The position numbers and the translations under genes are program-made. The notes under the pieces were generated by a model that worked only from the letters and a program-made list of their open reading frames with translations, did not search any database and had not been told where the DNA came from. DNA of 64,000 bases, taken from Pyrocephalus nanus (lineage: Eukaryota; Chordata; Aves; Passeriformes; Tyrannidae). Every line of letters starts with the position of its first letter. Position 1 is the first letter of the stretch. Location of the stretch: assembly GCA_038380795.1 (NCBI GenBank), contig CM076260.1, positions 2,849,533-2,913,532 on the forward strand. The letters run 5' to 3'. Below, piece by piece: positions 33,368 to 45,452 of this stretch.

Positions 33368-33690
33368 ACAAGGATTCTTAAGGCTGGAAAAGCCTTCTAG
33401 GATCATCAAATCCAACCATTCCCACAACAATGCCAAGGCCACCACTAACCCATGTCCCCAAGGCCACATCCACGAGGCTTTTAAGTCCCTCCAAGGATGG
33501 GGACTCCACCCCTGCCCTGGGCAGCTGTGCCAGGGCTGGACAACCCTTTTGGGGAAGAAATTGTTCCCAATATCCAACCTAAACCTTCTCTGCAACTTGA
33601 GGCCATTTCCTCTGGTCCTGCCATTTGTTAGCTGGGAGAAGAGTCTGACCCCCACCTGGCTCCAACCTCATGTAAAAGCCTCACACAGCT
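33368..33690 (-). mobile_element. CR1 fragment
   Basis: CTTAAGGCTGGAAAAGCCTT tail, GTGCCAGGGCTGGACAACCC and AATATCCAACCTAAACCTTC. Reverse orientation. Confidence 0.92.
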
Positions 33691-33891
33691 GCCATCTCCA
33701 GTCCCTCAGCCGTGTCATGGGAAGCTGTTCTGTGGAGAGGGATGTGGTGTTGGTTGGGATCTCAAATCCTTAGTGGAAGGCTTGGAGTAGTTCCCTGAGA
33801 TGTCTTAAGTCTACTGAAGCAGAGAGGGAACACAGCAAAGAAATTCTTGCTTAGAGCTGAGCATTAAAAGGATGTAGAGAAAAGAGGAGAA

Positions 33892-34020
33892 AAGAACCAC
33901 AGAATGGTTAAAGGACCTTAACAAATACTCAGTTCCAACCCCCTGCCATGGGCATGAACACCTTCCTCTAGGCCAGGTTGCTCAGAGCCCCATCCAAGCT
34001 CCAGGGATGATGAGTGTCCC
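33892..34020 (-). mobile_element. CR1 fragment (3' end)
   Basis: ACCACAGAATGGTTAAAGGACC tail and CCAACCCCCTGCCATGGGCA. Reverse orientation. Confidence 0.88.
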
Positions 34021-34761
34021 CTAATTCAACAGGCTCAGCTTTTAGCAAGAGCACAGAAGCTTTAAGAGAAGATGTTTAGACCCAGTTAGACTCCACAATC
34101 CACCTTAAAATCTGCTTTCCACCTTTGCCTTACCTCCTTTCCCTTAATCTTCCCCTACCCTGCCCTTTCTTTCACGAGGTGAGCCCTCTGCTAATCCCCC
34201 CCTGCTGCCTCCAGAGCTGGGTGGTCCCTCCACCTGCAGCTGAGCTCCACCACCCAGTCAAATCCCAGCAGTGACTCAGCAGTGCCAGCTCAGGGTTAGT
34301 TCTTCCCTTCATTACCCCACACTTAATGCCCTAAGAAAAGCAGGAGGGTGGAGCCAGGGAAGTTCTTAAAGACGTCATTCCAAGCACATGTGAAGGTCAT
34401 GGGTACTACAAGGTGTGAGCTGTGATTTTTTTGTTCAAAAAAGGATGGTTGTAGTAACTCTGAGCAAAGGAACTCGACTTCCTGTGGCTTTGCATCTCGT
34501 GGCTGGATGGCCCTGCCCCTGCTTGGTGCAATTTCTGACAGAAGCTGTTCCTGTGGTCACAGAGTTTGTAACAACTTTGCTCTGCGTGGACTCTCTGATG
34601 TCTGATTATACAGTTGGGCCCAGCTGGGAAAACAATTTGTCTTTCCTTTTCATGACACCATTTATTTTCACTGTGAGTAGGAACTTAATATCTGTAAGGC
34701 TTCTGTCTGTCTGCCTGTGTAATGTGGTGGAAATCAGTGAGAGGGGATGGAATAGATAAAT

Positions 34762-34892
34762 GAAATCACAGAATCGTTAAGGTTGGAAAAGACCTTTAAG
34801 ATCATCAAGTCCAGCACCACCACGTTCACCACTAAACCACATGCTCAAGTTCACCATAACCACGTGTCTTCTGAACACTTCCAGGGATGGTG
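34762..34892 (-). mobile_element. CR1 fragment (3' end)
   Basis: AATCACAGAATCGTTAAGGTTGG and AAGATCATCAAGTCCAGCACC. Reverse orientation. Confidence 0.9.
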
Positions 34893-36807
34893 AGTGCTCA
34901 AAAATAAAAAATAATAATTTATGCTTTAACTGATCTGTTTTATTGTTAAGGAAACAATCCTTTAAGTAATTGAAGTAACAACAAAATTAATTCAGTTTTG
35001 ACAAATACAGAGAAATTCACTTGAAGAATAGAACCTAACATTAAATAGAATAAAAATTAGGAAGTGAGGACATACTTCAGCAGTTCATCCTGTTACTGGA
35101 TGTCATTAATAGTTCTGAGTGTCTAAAATATCAAACACGTTAGTAGTTGGACAACTTACAGAGCATCACAACACAAGGATAGAGGTTAAAAAGAAATTCA
35201 TGTAATAATGACTAGTCCAAAGTCTCCCAAAGTCAAGTGTGCCAGAACTACTGACTGGTAATTCATTGTGCCCTTAATGTGCTTTCTCAGACACATCTCA
35301 TGCCCTCCAAGAGAACATGACTTGTGCTAAAAGCAGGTGTTGATTTAAGGTGGAAATGAGGCTCAATGAGAAATAGGCAAAGAATGACAGTAAAAATGAC
35401 CACTAAAGACCCCTTGGAGTAATATTTTGTGCTGAAGCAGAGGAGAAGAAGCCACAGAGCCGGTTCCAGAAAGGAAATCACCTCTGGAAAAGCGGCAATA
35501 ACATAAAAGTGGAAGCAGCGAGGGGAAGGTGCAGATGGCAACCATTAACACGACTATTTTTGCAGCAATCAACACCTCTTGAAGGAAAAAGAAAGAATCC
35601 ATGCTAAGTCATAGGTGGGAAGAAGCCAACACATCAGTGAAGAGGAGGAATTGTCCAATTATTATTCTGCAAAAGGCACTGACATCCATGTTACAACCTG
35701 TTATCAACCGCAGCACGTCGAAGGGATTAAGAGCTAATGACAAACCACAGTTCCTCCTAAAATCCTGTGCCAGGCCAGGGTCTCCCACTTTCTCAGCCTA
35801 AATATCCCCAGTTGCAACATCAGAGCGATGTTGTTTTGTTCCTAATGAAGGAGGTGATTCACTTTCTTCCACCTTAAAATGTTGATTAAAGAGCAAACCG
35901 CCCCCAAAATTTAAAGCAGAGGCAAAAAGAATACAAAGTGAGGCATAAAAGGAGATGGGAGTCGAGAGGAAAATCAAAGCAGGGAATTCACCAGGAGGTA
36001 GAGATTTTATCAAAGTGATTGGTTCATTAGGCAGAAGATTTGACTGTGCATTAACACGGTACAATTGTGTTTTCTGTTAGCGAGCTCTTCAGGGCAGACA
36101 CCTTTGTCTTTCTACTTGTAAAACACCAATTAGTACCTTGGGCAGACTACAAACAAATCAACATTAAAACAAAGCAGTGAAATAGAACCATTTGTATCTC
36201 CTGTTCTGCCTGGAGTCACTAGGACAGACTCAACTCTCTGGAGAGAGACCGCATTCTTTATTCTCTAATAGTCTGCAGGAGTTAAAAAGCACAAACTTGG
36301 ATTTCTCTCCCTGCTTTGATTCAGAGGGAGTTCACCACAGGATGCTGCTCTGGGAATTCTTCTTACACATTCCAGATATATGTATTGAAGGTGGTTTTAA
36401 ATTAGGAACAGTGTAATTGTTGCAAAGCCCACCCGAGGTTGCACAAGTCAGGCATCACTGCTTTCCAGGCATGGAAGTGAAGGTACCTGTTACACATCCT
36501 CTGATGGGGCATTTTTGGGAATTAGAAAACTGCTGGAATGGTAGTGGAAGACTACATAGGGTGGAAGGAGCCAGATTTGGTTCAGGCTTGTCCACATGGC
36601 TGGACTGGGAAGGGTTCCTGGCACCATCTCCAGAAGTTCAACGGGGGGTTGTTTTGGAGAAGCAGCTCATTCACCTCGAAGCAGAGTTTTGGGAGGGAAT
36701 TTACTTCCAGCATCCAGGAGGGAAAAGGAACACCATGTTCTATCAGCAATGGTGTACAGAGTAAACCAAGAGAACTTAATCCAAAGACACCACCAGCTTC
36801 CCTTTCA

Positions 36808-37207
36808 TGGAATCACAGAACTGTTAAGGTTGGAAAAGGCTGTTAAGATCAAGTCCAACCATCAACCCAGCACTGCCACCACATTCAACACTAGTCCTCA
36901 AGTGCCACATCCTCACATTTCCATGGATGGTGATTCCACCACTGCCCTGGGCAGCCTGTACCAGGGCTGGACAACCCTTTCAGTGAAGGACTTGTTCCCA
37001 ATATCCAACCTACACCTTCCCTGGTGCAACTTGAGGCCATTTCCTCGCATCCTGTCCCTTGTTCCCTGGGAGCAGAGCCTGACCCCTCCTGGCTCCCCCT
37101 CCTGTCAGGGAGTTTTGGAGAGTGAGAAAGTCCCCCTAGAGCCTCCTTTTCTCCAGGTTGAGCCCCCCCAGCTCCCTCAGCCGCTCCTGCTGCTCCAGCC
37201 CCTTCAT
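36808..37207 (-). mobile_element. CR1 fragment
   Basis: AATCACAGAACTGTTAAGGTTGG tail through GGTTGAGCCCCCCCAGCTCC. Reverse orientation, about 400 bp. Confidence 0.93.
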
Positions 37208-38447
37208 CTTTCAACCTGCCCTACCCAACACAGCCTCATCCCCCACTTCCCACGCACACTTTTTAAACAATATTAAATGTCTTTTCTGATTTATCTCCCT
37301 TAAGATATGTTCAGGGGAAAGGTCAAACACAGCAGAAATCTGTTGGTTTGGGGTCACAGTAATGGTTAAGATGTCAAACCACAGATCCAGAGTCTGAACC
37401 TTCCATGATTCACACCAAGGGATGATCAGATTGTACTTGCTCTAAGCAGAAAAATAGTAATTTAGCCTTGATTGACAAAACCTGAAAATCTGCCAGTCAC
37501 ATCTCTGCCTGACATACCAGAAGGCATTAAAACCCTAACCAAGGCTACAGCAAGGAATGAATGATCTGGGCTTTATGATTCCTGGAGCAACACTGATGTC
37601 AAAGGAGAGAACAAGGGTCTTGTACTCCCTATGGAAAAGAAATAATGATCTTCAACAGCAGTGACACAGACCCATTTTTTAAGAGCTGGGAAAGCCTTTC
37701 CATGTTTAGTCAAGCCCACAACAGACTGTGCAGGGACTGTGGGGTTCATGTGAGGGAGAACTCAGTGTTTTTTAAACACATCTGTCAGGACTCACGTGAG
37801 CAGAGCAAAGGTGACGGATTTGATGAGCACTTCAGTTCCTTTATTAACCTACCCCCTACGAAAAGAAACCTGGAGAGCAGCTCAGAAACAGAAAAGGGTG
37901 AGATTCAGAGATCTCATGAAAGGGTTAAACATTCCAACAGGTTAATATCTGAATTTTGAAAGAATTTGGCCACCAGAGCTCCTTCCCTGCAACAGTTCCA
38001 AGAAGCGGCTGCCAACGTTAACATCGCGAGGCAGATACCGACAGGACTTTTTTGCCCATTCAGATTCTGGTATTGACAGACAAGCCAGTACAAACAGGAA
38101 TAAAAGGCCACCTTCTATGGCAACGCTCCTCAAGGAACTGAGGAATTCACCGAGAGCCATGAAATCTCTGGCAGGTGCTGGGGATCACTTCCCAAATGTC
38201 CCGGGGCACGGAAAAGCTGATGGGACTCACGTAACAACGGTTCCTACCACGCTGAGATCTAGAGATGAGTGACAGCCCCTGCAATATCCAGCAAGAATTC
38301 AGACAGTGGCCAAGGATGGGGGATAAATTCTGACTGCAGGTCAGGCTTCTCCTGAGAGGACAGAAATTCTTGCAGAACCAACAGCTACTTGAAGTTTTCT
38401 TCAGGCTCAAAAGCAAATGGCAAGTTACTTCCACAAGAATTACTGGC

Positions 38448-38560
38448 CAGGTTGGACATGGCTTAAAGCAACTTGGACTAGTGGAATGTGTCCCTGCCCA
38501 TGGCAGGGGTTTGGAATTAGATCATCTTTAAGCTTCCTTCCAACCCAAACCACCTATAAT
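38448..38560 (+). mobile_element. CR1 fragment (3' end)
   Basis: GGTTGGACATGGCTTAAAGC, TGTCCCTGCCCATGGCAGGG and CTTCCTTCCAACCCAAACCA. Confidence 0.9.
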
Positions 38561-40685
38561 TCTAATTACCATCCAAATTTCTGCCTCTGCATTTTATACC
38601 CCAGCTCATACCATCCAACCAGACAACTCTGTGCCGGTGCTGAAGGTAAGAACTGATTCAGAGGGAGGAAGCTGAGCTCATTTTCCCAAGTCCAGGGGAA
38701 GGGTGAGCTGTGCACGAGGCACAGAATGTTCACTCGCAGACTGGGATCTTTCACATCCAGTTCTTAGCCCAGCTTCCAGTTTTCCTGCCTTGAAGACAAG
38801 GGGACGTGGGTGTAAGCCTGGCACTCCCAGCTCCAGCTGCTCAGAAAACTGCCATCAGCATCCCTACACTTGGGTTTGGAATCCAAAATTTAGGCCTTTA
38901 GTCCATCCCTAGTTTGAAGGCTGAGGAAAAACCTTCATCTCAGCAAATTTAATCTGGTCTCAGCAGCACTCCAGGAGAAGGTTTGGCACCTTTCCCCAGA
39001 AGCTGTGCTTTGTTTTTAAAGCCCAGCTGACAATAACATGGATCCTGGAGAGCTGATAGTCATGGAAGAACAATGTAAAGGTTTCAAGGGGATTTTTGGA
39101 ACACCAGAAGGCCTGGATAGGTAGCTGAGAGCCTGCTATTGGTGACAGATCAGCCAGTTTGCATCTGATTCACGGGGACTGGAAGAGAACTGGGAAGGTG
39201 AGATTATAATGGGATTAATTACACGACTCCAGGGATCCCATTAATCCCACTCCAGAAGGGTCCTAGAGCTACTTTGTGCTGTCTGAGCTGCATTTAGGAA
39301 GCTATTTGGGGTTTGCTGGGACAGGAATATCAGATTGGAAGGAGGGAAGAGATAAAGGTTTGCTGGTTTTCCACTCAAAACTGTATCAAAGTTATGTGAC
39401 CACAAGCCAAGATTAAGGACTGTACTAAACCTCAAATTCCAGACTGGAGCTGAAAACCTTTTGAGATTTAATGCTGCTAATTCCTACAGCTCTCACCATT
39501 TACAAGGAGTGACTGTTAAAAAAAAAAAAATAAAATAAAACAAATCAATCATTGTGGAGGAACTGTTCTGCATCCTGAAACAAAGGGAAAGGATGAGATC
39601 ATACCTATTTCTTCAGCCCTGCCGAGGTCTCAAAGTTAACATAAGAAGCAGATGAGGAGACTTGCCTCAGCAAGGCCTGCCAATGTCAGAGCAATAAATA
39701 AACGCTCAAATAATAAGGCTGCGCCTTCAGCTGATGTGGCAGCACTGCTGTCAAATCCAGGCAACCTGTGGAATCCCGGGATCTCTGGGTAATTGGAGAT
39801 CCGGCGCCACGTTCACCTGAAGGGAGACTCCGGAGCACAGCCACCATGGAAAGGGCTGGGCTGCCAGGCAGGCAGGTAATTAGGTGGGAAACACTTCCAA
39901 AGCCTCTTTCCCACTGTGATCCTGCGTGTTGAACTTGGCATTCCCATGGAGTTCCTGGGCTGTGCTACCAACAGGGACACCAAGGCCCAGGGAGCAGCGA
40001 AGCAGTTTGTCCCAGACTGTTCAGCATCAACATTTGATGGGGAGCTCCTGGTTTTGCTCCCGGATTTCTCTTCCTGAGCTTTGGCCCCTGAGATATATTT
40101 CCCTAAAAACTGCAAGCTGGGGCTTCTTCAGGCAAAAGTCATGGAATAAACTCTGAATATTATCAAATGCAGCAAATGAGTTGGTAGGACCAATTCATTG
40201 CTGGGTTTGTATTTTTCCAAGGATTGGTTCCTAACTCAGAGTCACAGCCCAGACCTTGGCACAGCTCCTGAGGTCCAGGCATTCCTGGTGGAAGGTTCTC
40301 TTTGCTCCAATTCCCATTCCCTTTGCCTTAGACCCTTCATTTCTAGGTCACATGAAGACAATACATGAAAGAAAACCTCTGATGTTCGTCTATAACGACA
40401 CTCACTGTCCAAACAACCCTTTCTTTGAGGCCAATTTTTGTCTGACCTTTGTTCTGAATCTGACAGCAAAACTTTGATTTTTATAAAACTCTCCTAGAAA
40501 AAACAGTTAAATTTCTTTTTCTTTTTTTTCCTTCTGTCTTTAAACTTAATTCACCTTCTGGGAAAAGTCTAAACAATTAGGAGTCACGACAAGTTTATGT
40601 CCTTTTGGAGAAAAAAAAAACCAGAAAACACTCCAATATCTACAGAGATGCCTACTGACCCAGCAGTTACCAGAAACGTGGTGGG

Positions 40686-40719
40686 TTTTTTGTTTTGTTT
40701 TGTTTTTTTTTTTTTTTTT
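40686..40719. repeat. T-rich tract
   Basis: (TTTTG)n followed by an 18-base T-run. Confidence 0.88.
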
Positions 40720-41300
40720 GCTTTGCTTTCTGGCACAAAAACCAGCTTTCTAAACACCAGTGACCCACTTTCACCTAGCTGGCCTCTGAAGTTGAGAGAA
40801 GATTCATACCCTGTAGACGTTGGAGGCTCTGTTTGAAGTCACTGCTGTCAGGAGATGGTCAGTTTACGTCTCCTGTCCTAGGACAGGAAAAGGATGCACT
40901 CTCAGCTCCATGTGTTGCAGGGAGATAAGCACAAAGATTTCTGTCCTATGCCCTTATCAGCTTTTCCTGCTAACTCTCCAGAACAGACACCACACCAAGA
41001 CTGGCAGTAAAAATTAAACTTAAGCAAAAGGGGAAAAAAAAAAAGTCAAAAAAAGAGACCCAAGTATTTCTCATAAGTGTAATTCAAAAGGTTGAAGGTT
41101 TTTTTTTTAGGGGAAAAAAACAAATCAGGCTGGGATTTTTAGTACTGAAAACTACCTAAAATCTTGTATATCTTCAGGGTGAACTGATCTCCTCCTCTGA
41201 CAGAGCCAGGGTGATTCAGGGTTTCAAATATTGAAACAGCCACCTTGCAAATAAAAACAATTGGGTGGTAAAAGGACATTCCCTGTATATGGAAAATCAT

Positions 41301-41402
41301 CAGAATCACAGCGTGTATTGGGTTGGAAGGGACCTTAAAGATCAGCTTGTTCCAATCCCCTGCCATGGACAGGGACACCTTCCACTAGACCAATTGCTCA
41401 TT
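41301..41402 (-). mobile_element. CR1 fragment (3' end)
   Basis: GGGTTGGAAGGGACCTTAAAGATC and CCCCTGCCATGGACAGGGAC. Reverse orientation. Confidence 0.92.
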
Positions 41403-43264
41403 CTAGATATTAATATTTTTATTTCATGGTTTCCTTTGCTTTTCATTCTCTCTCTGCTGCTCCCTCCTTCTCTTTATGTTACTTCAGCCCTTCCACCTCA
41501 CTTAGTGTGCAGAGGACAGGCCAGACAGAGCAGAGCCTCCAAGGGTTTTGCTTTATCTCCCATCTTTCCCTCTCCTGCCCACACAGGATTTAATTTATGG
41601 GTTCTTCAGCCTCCACCCTCTATAAAACTGGTGTTACTTCTTGTTAAAACCTTGTCATCCACAAGTGAGATGGACTCAACATCATTTTAGGAGGCATCTT
41701 CCAGTACAAGACTTGAACAGGCAGGTGATAAATAAACCTTCCAGATGGAAACCAAGTCTCTCTACAAAGCCCCACTTTGACCCACCAATGTATAAAACCC
41801 CAAAAACCACTTAGCATAACCCCACATATATTAGAAACCTCAGCAGTTGCTCTTCTGCTCCTCCTCAGCCCTCAATGTATTAAAATTATGACACCTGCCC
41901 ATCTCCTACTGCTTTTCTGAAGCACCAAAACTCACAGAAAAGAAATAAATCAGCGTGATCAATTTATAAATGGAACAATGGTAGAAAATGCCCCTCATGT
42001 AATTGCAGCACCTATTAAATACATCATGGAAGTCACAGGGTGCCAAAAAATGGGGGGAGAACTTTATGGATCCTCAAGGTATCACTGAAAGGCCACAGGA
42101 AAGTTCTTGAGTAGGTCAAGAGTCCTGACTTTTAGACTCAGTTCTGCTCCTATTTTCTTCCAGGACAAGGTATTTTGGATAAAATTTAAAAGAACAGTCC
42201 AATGCCATTTTTAAAAGCACACAAAATCATGAAATACATTAACTTTCCAGGTGATTGAAAGACCTACCTACATCTTTACACAGAAGAACATCTGGAGACC
42301 CAAAATAAATCTATAATCCATGTACTGGTTTTTTAGGCAAAGCAGAACTTCCCTGTTAGAAGTTCCTGTTCTTCCTCCTCCTTAAAAGAAGCTTCTAAAA
42401 TTTTGCTTTCAAAATTAATGTGCTCCTGATATGTTTTACCCTTAAACCTGAGTAACCTCATTAAAGCAAAAAAATCACTTCCCTGTATCCATGAAATACC
42501 AAAACTTAGTTTGATGTTCTTACTGTTATACAGAGTATTCAAAAATCATGATATATCAGCATTTCTCCCAAGTCATTCTGCCATTTCTCTTTAAGTTATA
42601 CCACAATAAAGAAAAATTTACTCCCTCAAATCCCCTGCAATAATAAGAAAACATGGAAATGATGACAAAATGCTCCTTGGGCAAGACAAGAGCTTTGGTG
42701 ATGGCATCAAAAAATGTCAAATATTCTTTCAAATTGGAATAAAAGAAGTATTTTAAGACCAAGATCACATGAAAGAACATGAGCATTAAGCCCAGCGTTC
42801 TGGATAAAGCAGCCTGCGTGTGGATGTGTCCGGGTGTGTTTATCCCCAGATATCAGACAGGACAGGAAAGGAAGAGTCGAAACACTTGTCCAGAAAATGC
42901 TCAAAAAGAAAACACAGCCAGGACAAATTTAGAAGCTGCACTGAGCTGGGATATCAAAGGCAGAGCTGACTGGAAAAGCAACCACCTCTCAAGAATGGCA
43001 AAATAAACTTCCACGGGTCTCGAGAGGAAAAGACAGATCAGAGGCTGGATATTGTTCCCTGCTCCTGTTTTGGTTAAGTGAGGTCCTTTCTGACACAGCT
43101 CAGATAGTCTTGTCAAAGAACAACAAAAATGAAAAGCAAAAGCAAAAAAAAAAAAAATAAAAGAGAAAGAGACACCAGCCAGTTCAGGGGGAATCTGTTT
43201 GGCAAAGGGGCTCTGAGGTGGTGTCTGAAGGAACAAAACTCAGAATGAACTTCCTAAAATACTT

Positions 43265-43295
43265 CTTTTTTTTTTTTTTTTTTTTTCTTTCTTTT
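43265..43295. repeat. T-rich tract
   Basis: A 22-base T-run followed by CTTTCTTTT. Confidence 0.88.
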
Positions 43296-43388
43296 GGTCT
43301 CCTTTGGCAAAGCAAATTTCAATGGGCTGATTGGCAACTCATTTCCTGATCAAAGCTAAAGTCTGAAACACATCTGAAATAGATTTTC

Positions 43389-43428
43389 AAAAAAAAAGAA
43401 AAAAAAAAAAGGGGAAAAAAAAAAAGCA
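43389..43428. repeat. A-rich tract
   Basis: A-runs broken by single G residues and a GGGG, about 40 bases. Confidence 0.85.
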
Positions 43429-44844
43429 TTTCAAGCTCAATTCAGAAGAAAGTTTCCCAAGCAGAAAGTAGGCTATTTGAATTTGATTTTTTTTGTAAAA
43501 AAAGGAGGTTTCCATCAACTAAAATGAGCAAAAAGTGACATATTTTAATACCTTCTGTCTTAAAGACACACAGACCTATTACCTGGATATGACACCAGTG
43601 TACTGAACCAGGGTTTGAAACTGTGACTTTCTATACAGTGTTGATTAATTTGCTGATAGGACACAGAAGAGGATTTACTTCAGCCTTGGAAAAACATCTG
43701 GATTCTTCTCTTGTAATCACCATTTTATGCTCAGAAATTTTTTATTCGCCATAATTTTTTTATTCACTGTAATCACAATGCTATGCTCAGAAATAGTGTG
43801 GTTTTAGATGGGAGGGTGGCATCACTGCTAAGGAAAGGAAAAAAAAAAAAAAGGAAGGAAAAGGGGGAAAAAAAAGGAAAATCCTGAACTTTTCCAACTG
43901 CTGCCTCTCCAGCTGGGAAATCTTGCTGGAGGATTCAGTGAAGCAAGTGTGTCAACATGATCTATACCATCCAATGGATAAAACTGGCTGCAGAATTCAC
44001 CTTCCAAGTGCCAAACCCCTTGATATTCCCAAATTGAAGTGATGTCAAGCAATTTCCCTTGGCTTTAAGTCCTGCCAGCAGACAGACACTCTGACGCCGG
44101 GAGAGGATGATGGGGAGATAGTGAGTCCCTCTCATTTTCACAAGAACTCCGGGGAACTGCTCCCATATCTTGTGAAGAATTAATCAAGATAAGTTAATGT
44201 GTGATAACATGTATCTGAGGAGCTCAGAAAAGGGAGAAAAACCTGGGCAGCTTCTGGCTCTCCAGGATTGACTTGAACAGCTCTCCAAGAAACACAAAGC
44301 TTTCCTTTTCGGCCCTGATCCAGCCCAAAAGCAGAGTTCAGGCTGGAGAGTGGCAAATGAGGATGAGAGGGTAAGGGTTGTCACAGGAATGTGACATGAT
44401 GGAGAAGAATCTCATAATATTGACATACTACTGATGCTTTTACACCCTGGCACAAGAAGCTTTTACCTGACCTGCAAATACTCCTCCTGTTGCTACTCTT
44501 TAAATACTCCACAGTAACAAAATATAAATGATTTCTCCACCCACAAACATGGACATTTTGAGGTATTTCAGTGAGGTCCCAGCTCCATTTTGTTGCTACA
44601 TTACCGGTGTGACAGGTCTTATATTAAATGAAAACACCAGAAATATTTGAATTTGAATCAGGAATATTTGAATTGTGGGGAAGGTGGGAAACTGGAAAAA
44701 GGTTTTGCTTTGACAAACATGTAAATTGGAGTGTAAAGAGACCACTGTGCAAACACTCACATGCACTTTTCTCTCTCTAACCCAAGTGCACCAGTCAAGC
44801 TGTTTGTTGTCTTCCCAACCAGTCCTGCCTTTCAAATTATACAA

Positions 44845-45225
44845 TCATGGAATCTTGGAATGGTTTGGGTGAAAAGGGACCTTAAAGCTCATCTAGTTCC
44901 AACCCCCTGCCGTGGGCAGGGACACTTTCCACTAGCCCAGGTTGCTCCAAGCCCTGTCCAACCTGGCCTTGGACACTTCCAGGGATGGGGCAGCCACAGC
45001 TTCTCTGAGCAACCTGTGCCAGGGCCTCCCCACCCTCACAGGGAAGAATTTTTTCCTGATATGCAAACTAAACCTACTCCCTGTCAGTTTGAAGCCATTC
45101 CCCCTTGTCCAGTCACCCCAGGCCCTTGCAAAGAGTCTCTCTCCATCTTTCTTTGTTGGCTCCCTTCAGGTCCTGGAAGGCCACAAATTAGGTCACCCAA
45201 AAGCTTCCCTTCTCTAGGCTGAACA
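44845..45225 (-). mobile_element. CR1 fragment, first arm of an inverted pair
   Basis: Tail AATCATGGAATCTTGGAATGG, then the canonical 3' UTR through CAGGTCCTGGAAGGCCACAA. Reverse orientation. It faces the plus-oriented copy at 45.32 kb. Confidence 0.94.
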
Positions 45226-45315
45226 ACCACAATATGATATTCATTTTTATTCTTCAATAAGCTCTTTTCATGAAAACAGAATGAGCTTGACTTCTTCCTT
45301 GCTCTGTACCCAAGA

Positions 45316-45452
45316 TGTCATCCCTGGAAGTGTCCAAGGCCAGGTTGGATGGGGCTTGGAGTAAACTGGTCTAAGGGAAGGTGTCCCTGCCCATGGCAAG
45401 GGATTGGAATGAGATGGTTTTTAAGGTCCCTTCCAATGCAAAGCACTCCAAG
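45316..45452 (+). mobile_element. CR1 fragment, second arm of an inverted pair
   Basis: CATCCCTGGAAGTGTCCAAGG through TTTTTAAGGTCCCTTCCAATG. Its reverse complement aligns closely with about 44905-44987 and flanks. Confidence 0.93.

Noticed and set aside
38640..38765. Possible further MIR remnant
   Set aside because: Order of blocks is loosely MIR-like but too diverged to support by eye.
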